Below are positions 7,595 to 14,892 of a stretch of DNA of 27,522 nt, one piece after another. Both the position numbers and the translations under genes were made by a program. Every line of letters starts with the position of its first letter. Positions within the stretch are counted from its first letter, which is position 1. The notes under the pieces are model-generated. The model worked only from the letters and a program-made list of their open reading frames with translations. It did no database searches and was not told the origin of the DNA. The DNA comes from BOG-938 sp048498155 (GTDB taxonomy: Bacteria > Pseudomonadota > Alphaproteobacteria > Caulobacterales > Caulobacteraceae). Location: assembly GCA_048498155.1 (NCBI GenBank), contig JBEHYN010000042.1, forward strand, positions 1-27,522, written 5' to 3'.

Positions 7595-9601
7595 ATGCCT
7601 ACCGCCATGCCGCCTTCAATCGATACCGTTGTAGTGCACGCGGCCCGCCTGCCAGTGTCCCCGGCTGACGCGGCCTTCGCGGTCGTGCAGGTCACGCCGC
7701 AGGATCTGGCGTCCACGCCGCGACTGGATCAGGTGCTGGAAACCTCGCCGGGCGCCTCCCTCTTTCGGCCCGGCTCAAGCGCCGGGGCCAATCCCACCAC
7801 CCAGGGCATATCCCTGCGTTCGGTGGCGCCCTCCGCCGCAGGCCGGGCCTTGGTGACCCTCGACGGGGTGCCGCAGAACGATCCCTTCGGCGGCTGGGTG
7901 ATCTGGTCCAGCCTGCCGACCGAAAGCATAGGCGACATTCGCATCGTACGTGGCTCCGGCGCCGGCCCCTATGGCGCAGGGGCCTTGACCGGCGTTATCG
8001 ATCTGCAGGAGCGGACCTTGCCGTCCGGAGGGGTGGCGGGAGAAATTTCCGCCGGCAGTCGGGGCGGCGCGCGCGGCGCGGCGGTCGGCGAAGTCCAGAC
8101 CGGGCCCGTCAATCTGTTCGGGTCGTTCTCGGCCGAGCGGGGCGACCATTGGATTCCCGTGGTGCAGGGGCGAGGGCGGGCGGACGCCAACCTGACCCTC
8201 CAGGCTTGGAACGGCGCGGGCCGGGCCCAGGTCGAGGTGGGCCGGACGGTCATCGCCGCTCACGTGGGCGCCTATGAGGAATCGCGCGATTCCGGGCTGG
8301 TCAACGCCATTTCCCGTTCGCGCGGTCAAGACGCCAGCATCACCGCCGCAGCCCAGCCGACCAACGATCAGCTCGGATGGCGTCTGCAAGGTTGGGTGCG
8401 CCATTCGGATCTTCTGAACACCTCAGTGTCCACCGCCGCCGACCGCAACTCGACCACGCCCTCCAACAACCAGTACGCCACCCCGGCCACCGGGTGGGGC
8501 GTGAACGCCGCCATACGCAAAACCGGCGATTGGGGCGATCTGGAAGCGGGGGCCGACCTTCGCTCCGCCACCGGCAAGGAGCATGAGCTTTTCACCTTTT
8601 CCAACGGCGCCTACACCAAGAACCGCCTGGCGGGCGGCGGGGAAGCGGTGGCGGGACTCTATGTCGAAGGCGCGCGCGTCTGGTCCGGCTGGTTGCTGAC
8701 CGGCGGGATGAGAATCGACAGTTGGCGCCAGACCAATTCGCGCCTGATCGAGCGGACGATCTCCACCGGCGCAGTGACCTTGAACTCCGCTTCGCCGAAC
8801 AAGAGCGGGTCGGAGCCGACCGGCCGCATCGCCGTGCGGCGGGATTTGAACGACAGCCTGTATCTGCGCGCAGCGGCCTACACCGGCTTTCGGCAACCCT
8901 CTCTGAATGAGTTGAACCGCCCATTCCGCGTGGGCAACAACATCACCCTGGCCAACGCCTTGCTCAGACCCGAGCGCCTGACCGGCTTCGAAGGCGGGGT
9001 GGGTGGGCGCACCGGCTCGGTCAAATGGTCCGCCACACTGTTCAACAACCGGGTGACCAATCCCGTGATCAACGCCACCATCGGCGTGGGTCCCGGCACC
9101 TTCCCCATCGCCGGCGTCGTCCCCGCCGGCGGCATCCTGTTCCAGCGTCAGAACGTGTCGGCGATCAACGCCTATGGCCTGGAAGCCGACGCCGAGGCCC
9201 ATCCGATTGCCCCCCTGACCCTGAAGGTGTCCGGCGCCTATACCGACGCACAGGTGGACGGCGGCGCGACCGCGCGCCAGCTGACCGGCAAGCGCCCGGC
9301 CCTGGCCCCCAAGTTCACCGGCACGGCTTCCGCCGCCTGGGCCTTGACGCCCAGCTGGGCGGTATCGTCCAGCCTGCGCTATGTAAGCCAGCGGTTCGAT
9401 GACGACCTGAACACCCTGATCGACCAGCCCTTCCTGGCGGCGAACCTGCGCACCGACTACACCGTGACGCCCAATTTCGGCGTCTATCTGGCGGTCATCA
9501 ACGTAGGCGACGCCGCCATCGTTACGGCGCGGACGGTCACGGGGGTGGCGAGCTACGATCTGCCCCGCACGGTGCGGGTGGGACTGACGTTCCGGCGGTG
9601 A
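7595..9601 (+). CDS. TonB-dependent outer-membrane receptor lacking a visible signal peptide
   Basis: A TonB-dependent receptor of about 668 residues that would import a scarce ligand across the outer membrane. A plug domain (VTPQDLAS, DQVLETSPGASLF, LVTLDGVPQNDPFGG, IRIVRGSGAGPYGAGALTGVI) is followed by a long beta-barrel ending DLPRTVRVGLTFRR. A TonB-box-like DTVVVHA sits about 10 residues from the N-terminus. The ATG at 7595 follows a good ribosome binding site, AGGGGAAG at 7581-7588. An earlier in-frame ATG at 7529 adds 22 polar residues and has no such site. An in-frame stop at 7517-7519 (that of the regulator) excludes a longer form. Neither start gives a hydrophobic signal peptide, which a receptor needs for export, so the gene may be damaged, truncated at its start or unusually processed. 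Its position after three PQQ enzymes suggests PQQ or substrate uptake; E. coli PqqU (YncD) is a TonB-dependent PQQ receptor. Confidence 0.88.
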   Translation: MPTAMPPSIDTVVVHAARLPVSPADAAFAVVQVTPQDLASTPRLDQVLETSPGASLFRPGSSAGANPTTQGISLRSVAPSAAGRALVTLDGVPQNDPFGGWVIWSSLPTESIGDIRIVRGSGAGPYGAGALTGVIDLQERTLPSGGVAGEISAGSRGGARGAAVGEVQTGPVNLFGSFSAERGDHWIPVVQGRGRADANLTLQAWNGAGRAQVEVGRTVIAAHVGAYEESRDSGLVNAISRSRGQDASITAAAQPTNDQLGWRLQGWVRHSDLLNTSVSTAADRNSTTPSNNQYATPATGWGVNAAIRKTGDWGDLEAGADLRSATGKEHELFTFSNGAYTKNRLAGGGEAVAGLYVEGARVWSGWLLTGGMRIDSWRQTNSRLIERTISTGAVTLNSASPNKSGSEPTGRIAVRRDLNDSLYLRAAAYTGFRQPSLNELNRPFRVGNNITLANALLRPERLTGFEGGVGGRTGSVKWSATLFNNRVTNPVINATIGVGPGTFPIAGVVPAGGILFQRQNVSAINAYGLEADAEAHPIAPLTLKVSGAYTDAQVDGGATARQLTGKRPALAPKFTGTASAAWALTPSWAVSSSLRYVSQRFDDDLNTLIDQPFLAANLRTDYTVTPNFGVYLAVINVGDAAIVTARTVTGVASYDLPRTVRVGLTFRR

Positions 9602-9612
9602 GATTCCTCGTC

Positions 9613-9652
9613 GTCATCCTCGGATTTTCGCTGCGCGAAACCCGAGGATGAC
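9613..9652. repeat. Palindromic hairpin element, dispersed-repeat type
   Basis: Perfect 11-base arms, GTCATCCTCGG (9613-9623) and CCGAGGATGAC (9642-9652), flank an inner TTTCG/CGAAA pairing. It sits 11 bases after the receptor stop. There is no T-run after it, so it is not a canonical intrinsic terminator, though it may protect the 3' end of the mRNA. Closely similar palindromes are, to my knowledge, frequent in Caulobacter-type genomes. The rest of the 287-base gap to 9888 shows no gene that I can support. Confidence 0.7.
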
Positions 9653-9888
9653 GGGAAATGGCGTGAGCTTTCCTCGGAAAGCTTCGGGTCCTTAAGTCCA
9701 TGCCAAGATTGCAGCTTCCGGTTCCGGCCAAGTCAAGGCCGACGTTCCGCGCCGCCGCTGCGCGGCCGCCGAAGGCGGGCCTTGAGTTGGCCGGGGTCGG
9801 AAGCAAATGCTCCGCCATGGATTTTAAGGGCAAGTTCGGTCGGCAAATCTTCGTGTAAGATCTTATCGTCGTCGGTGACTATCTATGT

Positions 9889-10443
9889 ATGGGTCGGGCA
9901 AACCAGATTGATCGAGAAGAGGATCAGGACGCGCGCTACCAGCGCGGCGTCTCAACCTTTGGCGGAGCGCTGGAACGTCTGTCGCGAGCCTATGAGGCCG
10001 ATCCAGACCTGAGACTGGACCTTCTTCAGGACATCCATTTCGCCCTTTGGCGCAGCTTCGCCCGGTTCGACGGCCTGTGTTCGGAACGGACATGGGTCTT
10101 TCGCGTCGCGCACAATGTCGCCACGTCGCATGTCCTCCGGCGCAAGCGCCTTAGCAGCCACAAACTCGTGACCTTGGACGACCTCGTCGCCCATGCCGAC
10201 CCCGCACAACCCAATCCGGAGGCGCACGCTGGAGATCGGCAGGCCCTTGCCAAGCTAATGTCGCTAGTGCGAGCGCTTGCTCCAACTGACCGGCAGGTTG
10301 TGGCGCTCTATCTCGAAGGGCTGGACGCCCAAGAGATCGGCGACGTCTGTGGGCTGACCCCCGGCGCGGTCGCAACCAAGGTGCATCGCCTGAAGGCGGT
10401 GCTCGCGCAACGATTCAAGGAGCGAGGTCCCCATGCCCGGTGA
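9889..10443 (+). CDS. ECF-type RNA polymerase sigma factor
   Basis: A 184-residue sigma-70 family protein of the extracytoplasmic-function group, which would direct RNA polymerase to a small regulon. Region 2 spans about residues 25-95 (DLLQDIHFALWRSFARFDG, TWVFRVAHNVATSHVLRRK). Region 4 spans about 128-178 (LAPTDRQVVALYLEGLDAQEIG, TPGAVATKVHRLKAVLAQRF). Region 3 is absent, as expected for ECF factors. The ATG at 9889 lacks a clear ribosome binding site, but no better start is seen. The stop overlaps the next gene start by 11 bases, indicating translational coupling with a membrane protein that could restrain it. Confidence 0.88.
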   Translation: MGRANQIDREEDQDARYQRGVSTFGGALERLSRAYEADPDLRLDLLQDIHFALWRSFARFDGLCSERTWVFRVAHNVATSHVLRRKRLSSHKLVTLDDLVAHADPAQPNPEAHAGDRQALAKLMSLVRALAPTDRQVVALYLEGLDAQEIGDVCGLTPGAVATKVHRLKAVLAQRFKERGPHAR

Positions 10444-11008
10444 ACCTTCCGACTTCGATGTCCAAGACCTATGGCGCAACCAAGCCACGGAGCACGATCC
10501 CATGACCCTCGCCGAAATCCATGAGAAGGCCAAAACCTTTCAATCCAAGGTCAGCCGCCGCAATCTTCGCGAATATATCGCCTGTATCGTGGTCATTGCT
10601 GTCTTCACATTCATACTGCTCAACCGAGCAAGTTGGATGATACAGGTTGGGTCCGGCCTGTGCATCGCGGCGACGATATTTGTAGGATGGCAGCTTCACC
10701 GCCGCGCTTCGGCGCGTTCGGTTCCGGAACCCGGCCAAGCGCTTGTCGCGGCTTACCGGGAAGAACTGATCCGGCAACGCGACGCGCTCCGCTCCGTCGG
10801 GGCCTGGTATCTTGCGCCGTTCGCACCCGGCATAGCTTTTTTGATGCTGGGGCGGTGGTTTCAGTTCCGCCCCCCGCATCGGCCCATCGGGCTCGATCAT
10901 GTCATCATTTTGTTGAGCGCCGCGATTGTCGTTTTGGTTTGGCTCGTCGTTTGGCTGCTCAATCAGCGCGGCGCCGACAGACTTCAGAGGCGTATCGAGG
11001 AGCTTTGA
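10433..11008 (+). CDS. Four-helix membrane protein paired with the ECF sigma factor (possible anti-sigma)
   Basis: A 191-residue protein with a soluble N-terminus of about 45 residues (FDVQDLWRNQ...). Two hydrophobic helices lie at about 50-65 and 71-87. A charged cytoplasmic-looking loop with AYREELIRQRDALR follows, then two more helices at about 125-143 and 155-178, and a short charged tail. I do not recognise a named domain. The gene starts inside the end of the sigma factor gene, with AAGGAG at 10417-10422 as ribosome binding site. This coupling suggests a membrane partner that holds the sigma factor inactive. That function is inferred from context only; it has neither the zinc-binding HxxxCxxC motif nor a FecR domain. 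Confidence 0.75.
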   Translation: MPGEPSDFDVQDLWRNQATEHDPMTLAEIHEKAKTFQSKVSRRNLREYIACIVVIAVFTFILLNRASWMIQVGSGLCIAATIFVGWQLHRRASARSVPEPGQALVAAYREELIRQRDALRSVGAWYLAPFAPGIAFLMLGRWFQFRPPHRPIGLDHVIILLSAAIVVLVWLVVWLLNQRGADRLQRRIEEL

Positions 11009-11102
11009 ATCCCTTGCCGCCACGCTTCGGTCCGATTCGATGGGCGGGGCGGTCGAGCCGCCCTTCCTTGCTCGGCGGGCCTTGATCCGGTAGAGCCGCG
11101 CC

Positions 11103-12575
11103 ATGTCAGACGTTGATTTCCGCCCCCAAGCGCGCGTTCCACGCGGCTTTTTCGACAAGCGCGCTGCGACCCTGCGCGCCGAACAGCGCATCGTGGAAGC
11201 GGTATCGCGCGTCTATGAGCAGTACGGTTTCGAGGCGCTGGACACCGGTGCGTTCGAATACGCTGACGCGCTGGGCAAGTTCCTGCCCGATTCCGACCGT
11301 CCCAATGAGGGCGTCTTCGCCTTGCAGGACGATGACGAGCAGTGGATGGCGCTGCGGTACGATCTGACTGCGCCTCTGGCCCGGTTCGCGGCCGAGAACT
11401 GGGAAACCCTGGCCAAGCCCTTCCGCCGCTACGCCTTCGGTCCGGTCTGGCGCAATGAAAAGCCCGGCCCTGGGCGTTTTCGGCAGTTCGTGCAGTGCGA
11501 CGCCGACACGGTCGGCTCGGCGCGGCCTGAGGCCGACGCCGAGATGATCGCCATGGCCGGCGAGGGCTTGCGTGCGGCGGGTCTGTCGCCCAGCGATTAT
11601 GTGCTGAAGATCAACAATCGAAAGCTGCTCAACGGCCTGTTGGCCCAGGCGGGAGTGGACAGCGCCGGACAGAAACTGGCCGTTCTGCGCGCGGCGGATA
11701 AGCTGGATCGGCTGGGCCTGGAGGGCGTGCGGCTGCTGCTGGGCGAGGGGCGTAAAGACGAATCCGGCGCCTTCACCGTGGGCGCGAAGCTCAAGCCTTC
11801 GGCGGTGGACGCTGTGCTGGCCTTTGTCCAGGCCGGGGCCGATACCCGCTCCGAGACCCTGAACCGGCTAAGCGCGGTGGTGGGCGGTTCGGCCGAAGGC
11901 GCTGAGGGCCTGGAAGACCTGGCGCGGATAGACGCGGCGCTCAAGGGCCTGGGCGTAGCCGAGGGCCAGGCGGTGTTCGATCCGTCGGTGGTGCGCGGCC
12001 TCGAATATTACACAGGCCCGGTTTTCGAAGCTGAGCTTCTTGTTCAGACCACAGATGAAAAGGGCGAGCCGGTGCGTTTCGGCTCGGTCGGCGGCGGCGG
12101 GCGCTATGACGATCTGATCGCCCGCTTCACCGGCCAGACCACTCCGGCCACCGGCTTTTCGTTCGGCGTATCGCGCCTTGCGGCGGCTTTGAAGGCTGCG
12201 GGCCGTGAAGGCGAAACGGCCCCGCGCGGCCCTGTCGTCGTGATCGTGTTCGATCAAGATCAGATGTCGGACTATTTCGCCGTGGCTGCAGAACTGCGCG
12301 CGGCCGGCATCGCAGCGGAGGTCTACCTCGGCGCTTCGGGCATGAAGGCGCAGATGAAATATGCCGACCGTCGATCCTCACCCGCCGCCATCATGATCGG
12401 CGGGGACGAGCGGGCCAACGGCCAGGCCACCATTAAGGACCTGGACCTGGGCCGGGACCTGTCGCGCGGGGTGTCTGACAACAACGCCTGGCGCGACGAG
12501 CGCCCCGGCCAATTCACTGTGGCCCGCAGTGAACTGGTGCAGGCGGTGCGCAGTATCGTGGAGCGGGCGCGATGA
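11103..12575 (+). CDS. hisS: Histidyl-tRNA synthetase
   Basis: A 490-residue class II aminoacyl-tRNA synthetase that charges tRNA-His in the cytoplasm. Class II motif 2 is seen as YAFGPVWRNEKPGPGRFRQF, with Arg117 at its start. The histidine-specific motif RGLEYYTG begins at Arg298. Motif 3 is GFSFGVSRL. A C-terminal anticodon-binding domain follows (VVVIVFDQDQMSDYFAVAAE, then YLGASGMKAQMKYADR). The alternative, a HisZ-like paralog, is excluded by the intact catalytic motifs and by the true hisZ just downstream. The gene overlaps hisZ by four bases (ATGA), forming a hisS-hisZ-hisG operon in which charging and synthesis of histidine are co-expressed. Confidence 0.96.
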   Translation: MSDVDFRPQARVPRGFFDKRAATLRAEQRIVEAVSRVYEQYGFEALDTGAFEYADALGKFLPDSDRPNEGVFALQDDDEQWMALRYDLTAPLARFAAENWETLAKPFRRYAFGPVWRNEKPGPGRFRQFVQCDADTVGSARPEADAEMIAMAGEGLRAAGLSPSDYVLKINNRKLLNGLLAQAGVDSAGQKLAVLRAADKLDRLGLEGVRLLLGEGRKDESGAFTVGAKLKPSAVDAVLAFVQAGADTRSETLNRLSAVVGGSAEGAEGLEDLARIDAALKGLGVAEGQAVFDPSVVRGLEYYTGPVFEAELLVQTTDEKGEPVRFGSVGGGGRYDDLIARFTGQTTPATGFSFGVSRLAAALKAAGREGETAPRGPVVVIVFDQDQMSDYFAVAAELRAAGIAAEVYLGASGMKAQMKYADRRSSPAAIMIGGDERANGQATIKDLDLGRDLSRGVSDNNAWRDERPGQFTVARSELVQAVRSIVERAR

Positions 12576-13729
12576 TAGCGCTGGAGCCCTCGGCGCCGGA
12601 GGCGGCCTTGGCCGCCATCCGCGCGCCGTTCCAGGCCCGGGCGGCCACGCCCATCGACACGCCCGTGATGCAGCCCCTGTCGCTGATGCTGGATCTGTCA
12701 GGCGAGGCCATGCGGTCGCGCCTGTTCGTGGTGCAGGCCGACGGTATAGATGAAGCGTGCCTGCGTCCGGATTTCACCATTGCCTTAGCCCTCGCCCATA
12801 TGGCGTCCGGCGCCGGGCCGGCGGCCTATCGCTACGAGGGCAAGGCCTTTGTCGTGGCGCCGCCGGGATCGGGTCGTGCTGAAGAGTTCCTGCAGGTCGG
12901 CCTGGAAGTGCTGGGCGACGAGGCGCCCAAGTTTCGCGACGCCGACCTTCTGGCGCTGGCCTGGGAGGCGGCCCGGGCGGGCGGACGCCAGGACCTATGG
13001 ATCGAGCTGGGCGACGTCAGCCTGTTCTCAGCCTTTGTTGACGCTCTCGGCTTGGCGCCCCTCTTGGCCGCACGGTTGAAGCGGGCGTTCCAACGTCCGC
13101 GCTCGCTGAAAGCCGAGCTCGAGCACGCCCAATCCCCCGCTTCCGTGGGGCGGGAAGGCGATGAGCTGGTGGCGAGGCTGATCAAGCTGCCCGAACCGGA
13201 GGCCGTTGCGGCCTTGGAGGAGATTTGGGCCGCCGATGGGATCGAGCCCGTGGGCGGGCGCGCGGCAGCGGAGATCGTCCATCGACTGGCGGAGCGCGCG
13301 CGTGATCGCGCCGCCCCTCGCCTGAACGACGCACAGTCGGAACTTATCAATCGTTTCCTCTCAATAGCCGCCGCGCCAACCCTAGCCCTGGGCCAGATCG
13401 AAGTCCTGGCCAAGGCTGCGGGGGCGGACCTGTCGGTCCAGATCGCGGACTGGCGGGAGCGGTTGGCGATTCTCCAGGCGGCCGCAATCGAGCCATCGCT
13501 CATGCGTCTGTCGCCTGCCTTCGGTCGGGCCTTCGGCTACTATGATGGCTTCCTGTTCGAGGTGCGCAGCGCCGCCCTGGGGCAGGACGAGCCGGTGGCG
13601 GCCGGAGGGCGCTATGACAGCCTGCTGGAACGATTGAAGGTGCACGCGGGCGTCGCAACCCCGTCTGCGGCCAAGGGCGCCGCCGGGTGCATGGTGCGCC
13701 CCTGGCGGGCCTGGTTGGGCGATCTGTGA
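12572..13729 (+). CDS. hisZ: ATP phosphoribosyltransferase regulatory subunit
   Basis: A 385-residue paralog of the histidyl-tRNA synthetase catalytic core that serves as the regulatory subunit of short-form ATP phosphoribosyltransferase. Together with HisG it condenses ATP and PRPP and mediates feedback inhibition by histidine. Synthetase-like remnants are visible (LRPDFTIALALAHM, YRYEGKAFVV, FGYYDGFLFEVRS, AGGRYDSLLERL). The motif-2 arginine segment and the anticodon-binding domain of HisS are missing, so it cannot charge tRNA. The start overlaps the hisS stop (ATGA) and its stop overlaps the hisG start (TGATG). Confidence 0.93.
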   Translation: MIALEPSAPEAALAAIRAPFQARAATPIDTPVMQPLSLMLDLSGEAMRSRLFVVQADGIDEACLRPDFTIALALAHMASGAGPAAYRYEGKAFVVAPPGSGRAEEFLQVGLEVLGDEAPKFRDADLLALAWEAARAGGRQDLWIELGDVSLFSAFVDALGLAPLLAARLKRAFQRPRSLKAELEHAQSPASVGREGDELVARLIKLPEPEAVAALEEIWAADGIEPVGGRAAAEIVHRLAERARDRAAPRLNDAQSELINRFLSIAAAPTLALGQIEVLAKAAGADLSVQIADWRERLAILQAAAIEPSLMRLSPAFGRAFGYYDGFLFEVRSAALGQDEPVAAGGRYDSLLERLKVHAGVATPSAAKGAAGCMVRPWRAWLGDL

Positions 13730-14508
13730 TGAGCGAACCCCTGATCATGGCCCTGCCCTCAAAGGGGCGGCTGAAGGAGCAGGTCGACGCCTGGCTCGCG
13801 GGCCGTGGCTTGGCCCTTACGGCCAATGGAGGCGCACGCGGCTATCGGGCGAGCATCGAGGGATTGCCCGGCGTGCAGGTCCAACTTCTTTCGGCTTCCG
13901 ATATCGCCGTGGCCTTGGATAGCGGCGAGGTCCACTTGGGCGTCACCGGCGAAGATCTGCTTCGCGAACGGGGCGAGGGCGTGGATGGGCGCGTCATGCT
14001 GCTTCGCCCGCTTGGCTTTGGCCGCGCCGACGTGGTCGTGGCCGCGCCCAAGAGCTGGATCGATGTGGAGACCATGATCGATGTCGAGGAGGTCGCCGCC
14101 GCCTATCTGGCGCGGACCGGCCGCCGATTGCGCGTGGCGACGAAATACACCGTGCTCACCCGCGCCTTCTTCGCCCGGCACGGTGTGGCCGATTACCGAA
14201 TCGTGGAATCCAGCGGGGCGACTGAAGGAGCCCCTGCGGCGGGCGCCGCCGAACTCATCGTCGATATCACGACGACCGGCGCGACCCTGGCGGCCAACCA
14301 CCTGAAGATTCTGGTCGATGGCGTCATGCTCAAGAGCCAGGCGCAATTGGCCGCCAGCCTCAAGGCTGCATGGACGCGCGACCAAGTGGAGGTCGTGCGC
14401 AAGCTTCTGCGCGCCGCAGATATTTCTGGCCGGAGCGGAGAGTCAGCTGCCGATGAGAGGCCGGGCGGACCTACGGCGGAGGCGTTTGCCCAGGCCCTGC
14501 GACTTTAG
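13729..14508 (+). CDS. hisG: ATP phosphoribosyltransferase catalytic subunit
   Basis: A 259-residue enzyme catalysing the first step of histidine synthesis, formation of phosphoribosyl-ATP. Recognisable motifs are MALPSKGRLKEQ at the N-terminus, the ligand-binding segment LGVTGEDLLRE, RVATKYTVLTRAFF, and the PRPP-binding stretch ELIVDITTTGATLAANHL. It lacks the C-terminal regulatory ACT-like domain of long HisG, in agreement with an adjacent hisZ. The ATG at 13729 shares its first base with the hisZ stop and was preferred to an in-frame GTG at 13687 that lies inside hisZ. The last roughly 25 residues (after RAADISGRSG) look like a low-conservation tail. Confidence 0.95.
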   Translation: MSEPLIMALPSKGRLKEQVDAWLAGRGLALTANGGARGYRASIEGLPGVQVQLLSASDIAVALDSGEVHLGVTGEDLLRERGEGVDGRVMLLRPLGFGRADVVVAAPKSWIDVETMIDVEEVAAAYLARTGRRLRVATKYTVLTRAFFARHGVADYRIVESSGATEGAPAAGAAELIVDITTTGATLAANHLKILVDGVMLKSQAQLAASLKAAWTRDQVEVVRKLLRAADISGRSGESAADERPGGPTAEAFAQALRL

Positions 14509-14526
14509 CCGCCCGGCCCTCTATTG

Positions 14527-14549
14527 TTTTTGGTCAATGACGCCAAAAA
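14527..14549. repeat. Short inverted repeat downstream of hisG
   Basis: Arms TTTTTGG (14527-14533) and CCAAAAA (14543-14549) are separated by nine bases, in an AT-rich patch starting 18 bases after the hisG stop. It could be a weak terminator for the his operon or a protein-binding site upstream of the putative small RNA. The sequence does not decide between these. Confidence 0.35.
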
Positions 14550-14606
14550 TGCCTATATCATCACGAAAATTTGGACCGGTCTGGCAATATTAAAGCAAAC
14601 GCCAAG

Positions 14607-14612
14607 TTGACA
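14607..14612 (+). promoter_or_regulatory. Possible -35 element (TTGACA)
   Basis: A perfect TTGACA hexamer lies about 25 bases upstream of the first hairpin of the putative small RNA. The region 17-18 bases further on (TTGTCT around 14630) is a poor -10 match, so only the -35 half is convincing. Confidence 0.3.
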
Positions 14613-14637
14613 GCCGGCCGGAATTGAGTTTGTCTCC

Positions 14638-14772
14638 TGTCCGCGCGGACACGATGGACGCCAGACGCCTCGACCGCCGGCGTTTCGGGGAGGAAACGCC
14701 CTACCTAATCTACGGTTTAACACCCGAGATTGAGCCCGCCGCGAAGGCTTCGCGGCGGCTCTTTCGTTTTTG
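14638..14772 (+). ncRNA. Candidate small regulatory RNA with three hairpins
   Basis: This intergenic segment contains three strong stems in series. The first is the palindrome TGTCCGCGCGGACA (14638-14651). The second is GGCGTTTC/GAAACGCC (14679-14700) with a purine-rich GGGGAG loop. The third is a terminator hairpin (14732-14761) followed by T-rich sequence. A TTGACA box lies upstream. No open reading frame of convincing length covers it, and hisG ended 130 bases earlier. The layout fits a bacterial trans-acting small RNA, although a 5' leader of the downstream antiporter gene with attenuation is also possible. I cannot assign it to a known family. Confidence 0.4.
14732..14772 (+). terminator. 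Rho-independent terminator
   Basis: Arms GAGCC-CGCCGCGAAG and CTTCGCGGCG-GCTC form a long GC-rich stem at 14732-14761 with a minimal loop. The sequence TTTCGTTTTT follows immediately on the plus strand. Only the plus strand has the T-run, so it ends a plus-strand transcript, either the candidate small RNA or read-through from hisG. Confidence 0.82.
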
Positions 14773-14892
14773 GCTCCGGCCTAAAGAAAATTTTTGACTC
14801 CCGCGCACAAATTTATTGCTCCGCTCGCCGTCTTTCCCGTCGGCCGTGAAGACTCCATAGTTCGGCGGACTCATTTCCAAGGCGCGCACTGA

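Noticed and set aside
8423..9202. 259-codon minus-strand open frame inside the receptor gene
   Set aside because: Antisense shadow of the beta-barrel region; no family features.
9613..9652. Palindrome read as an intrinsic terminator
   Set aside because: There is no T-run on either side, so it is listed as a repeat instead.
9537..9833. 98-codon minus-strand frame across the gap after the receptor gene
   Set aside because: It covers the palindrome and the receptor 3' end, with low-complexity composition and no start signal.
14638..14772. SRP RNA, tmRNA or a known riboswitch
   Set aside because: None of the signature sequences I know for these RNAs is present; only generic hairpins and a terminator can be supported.
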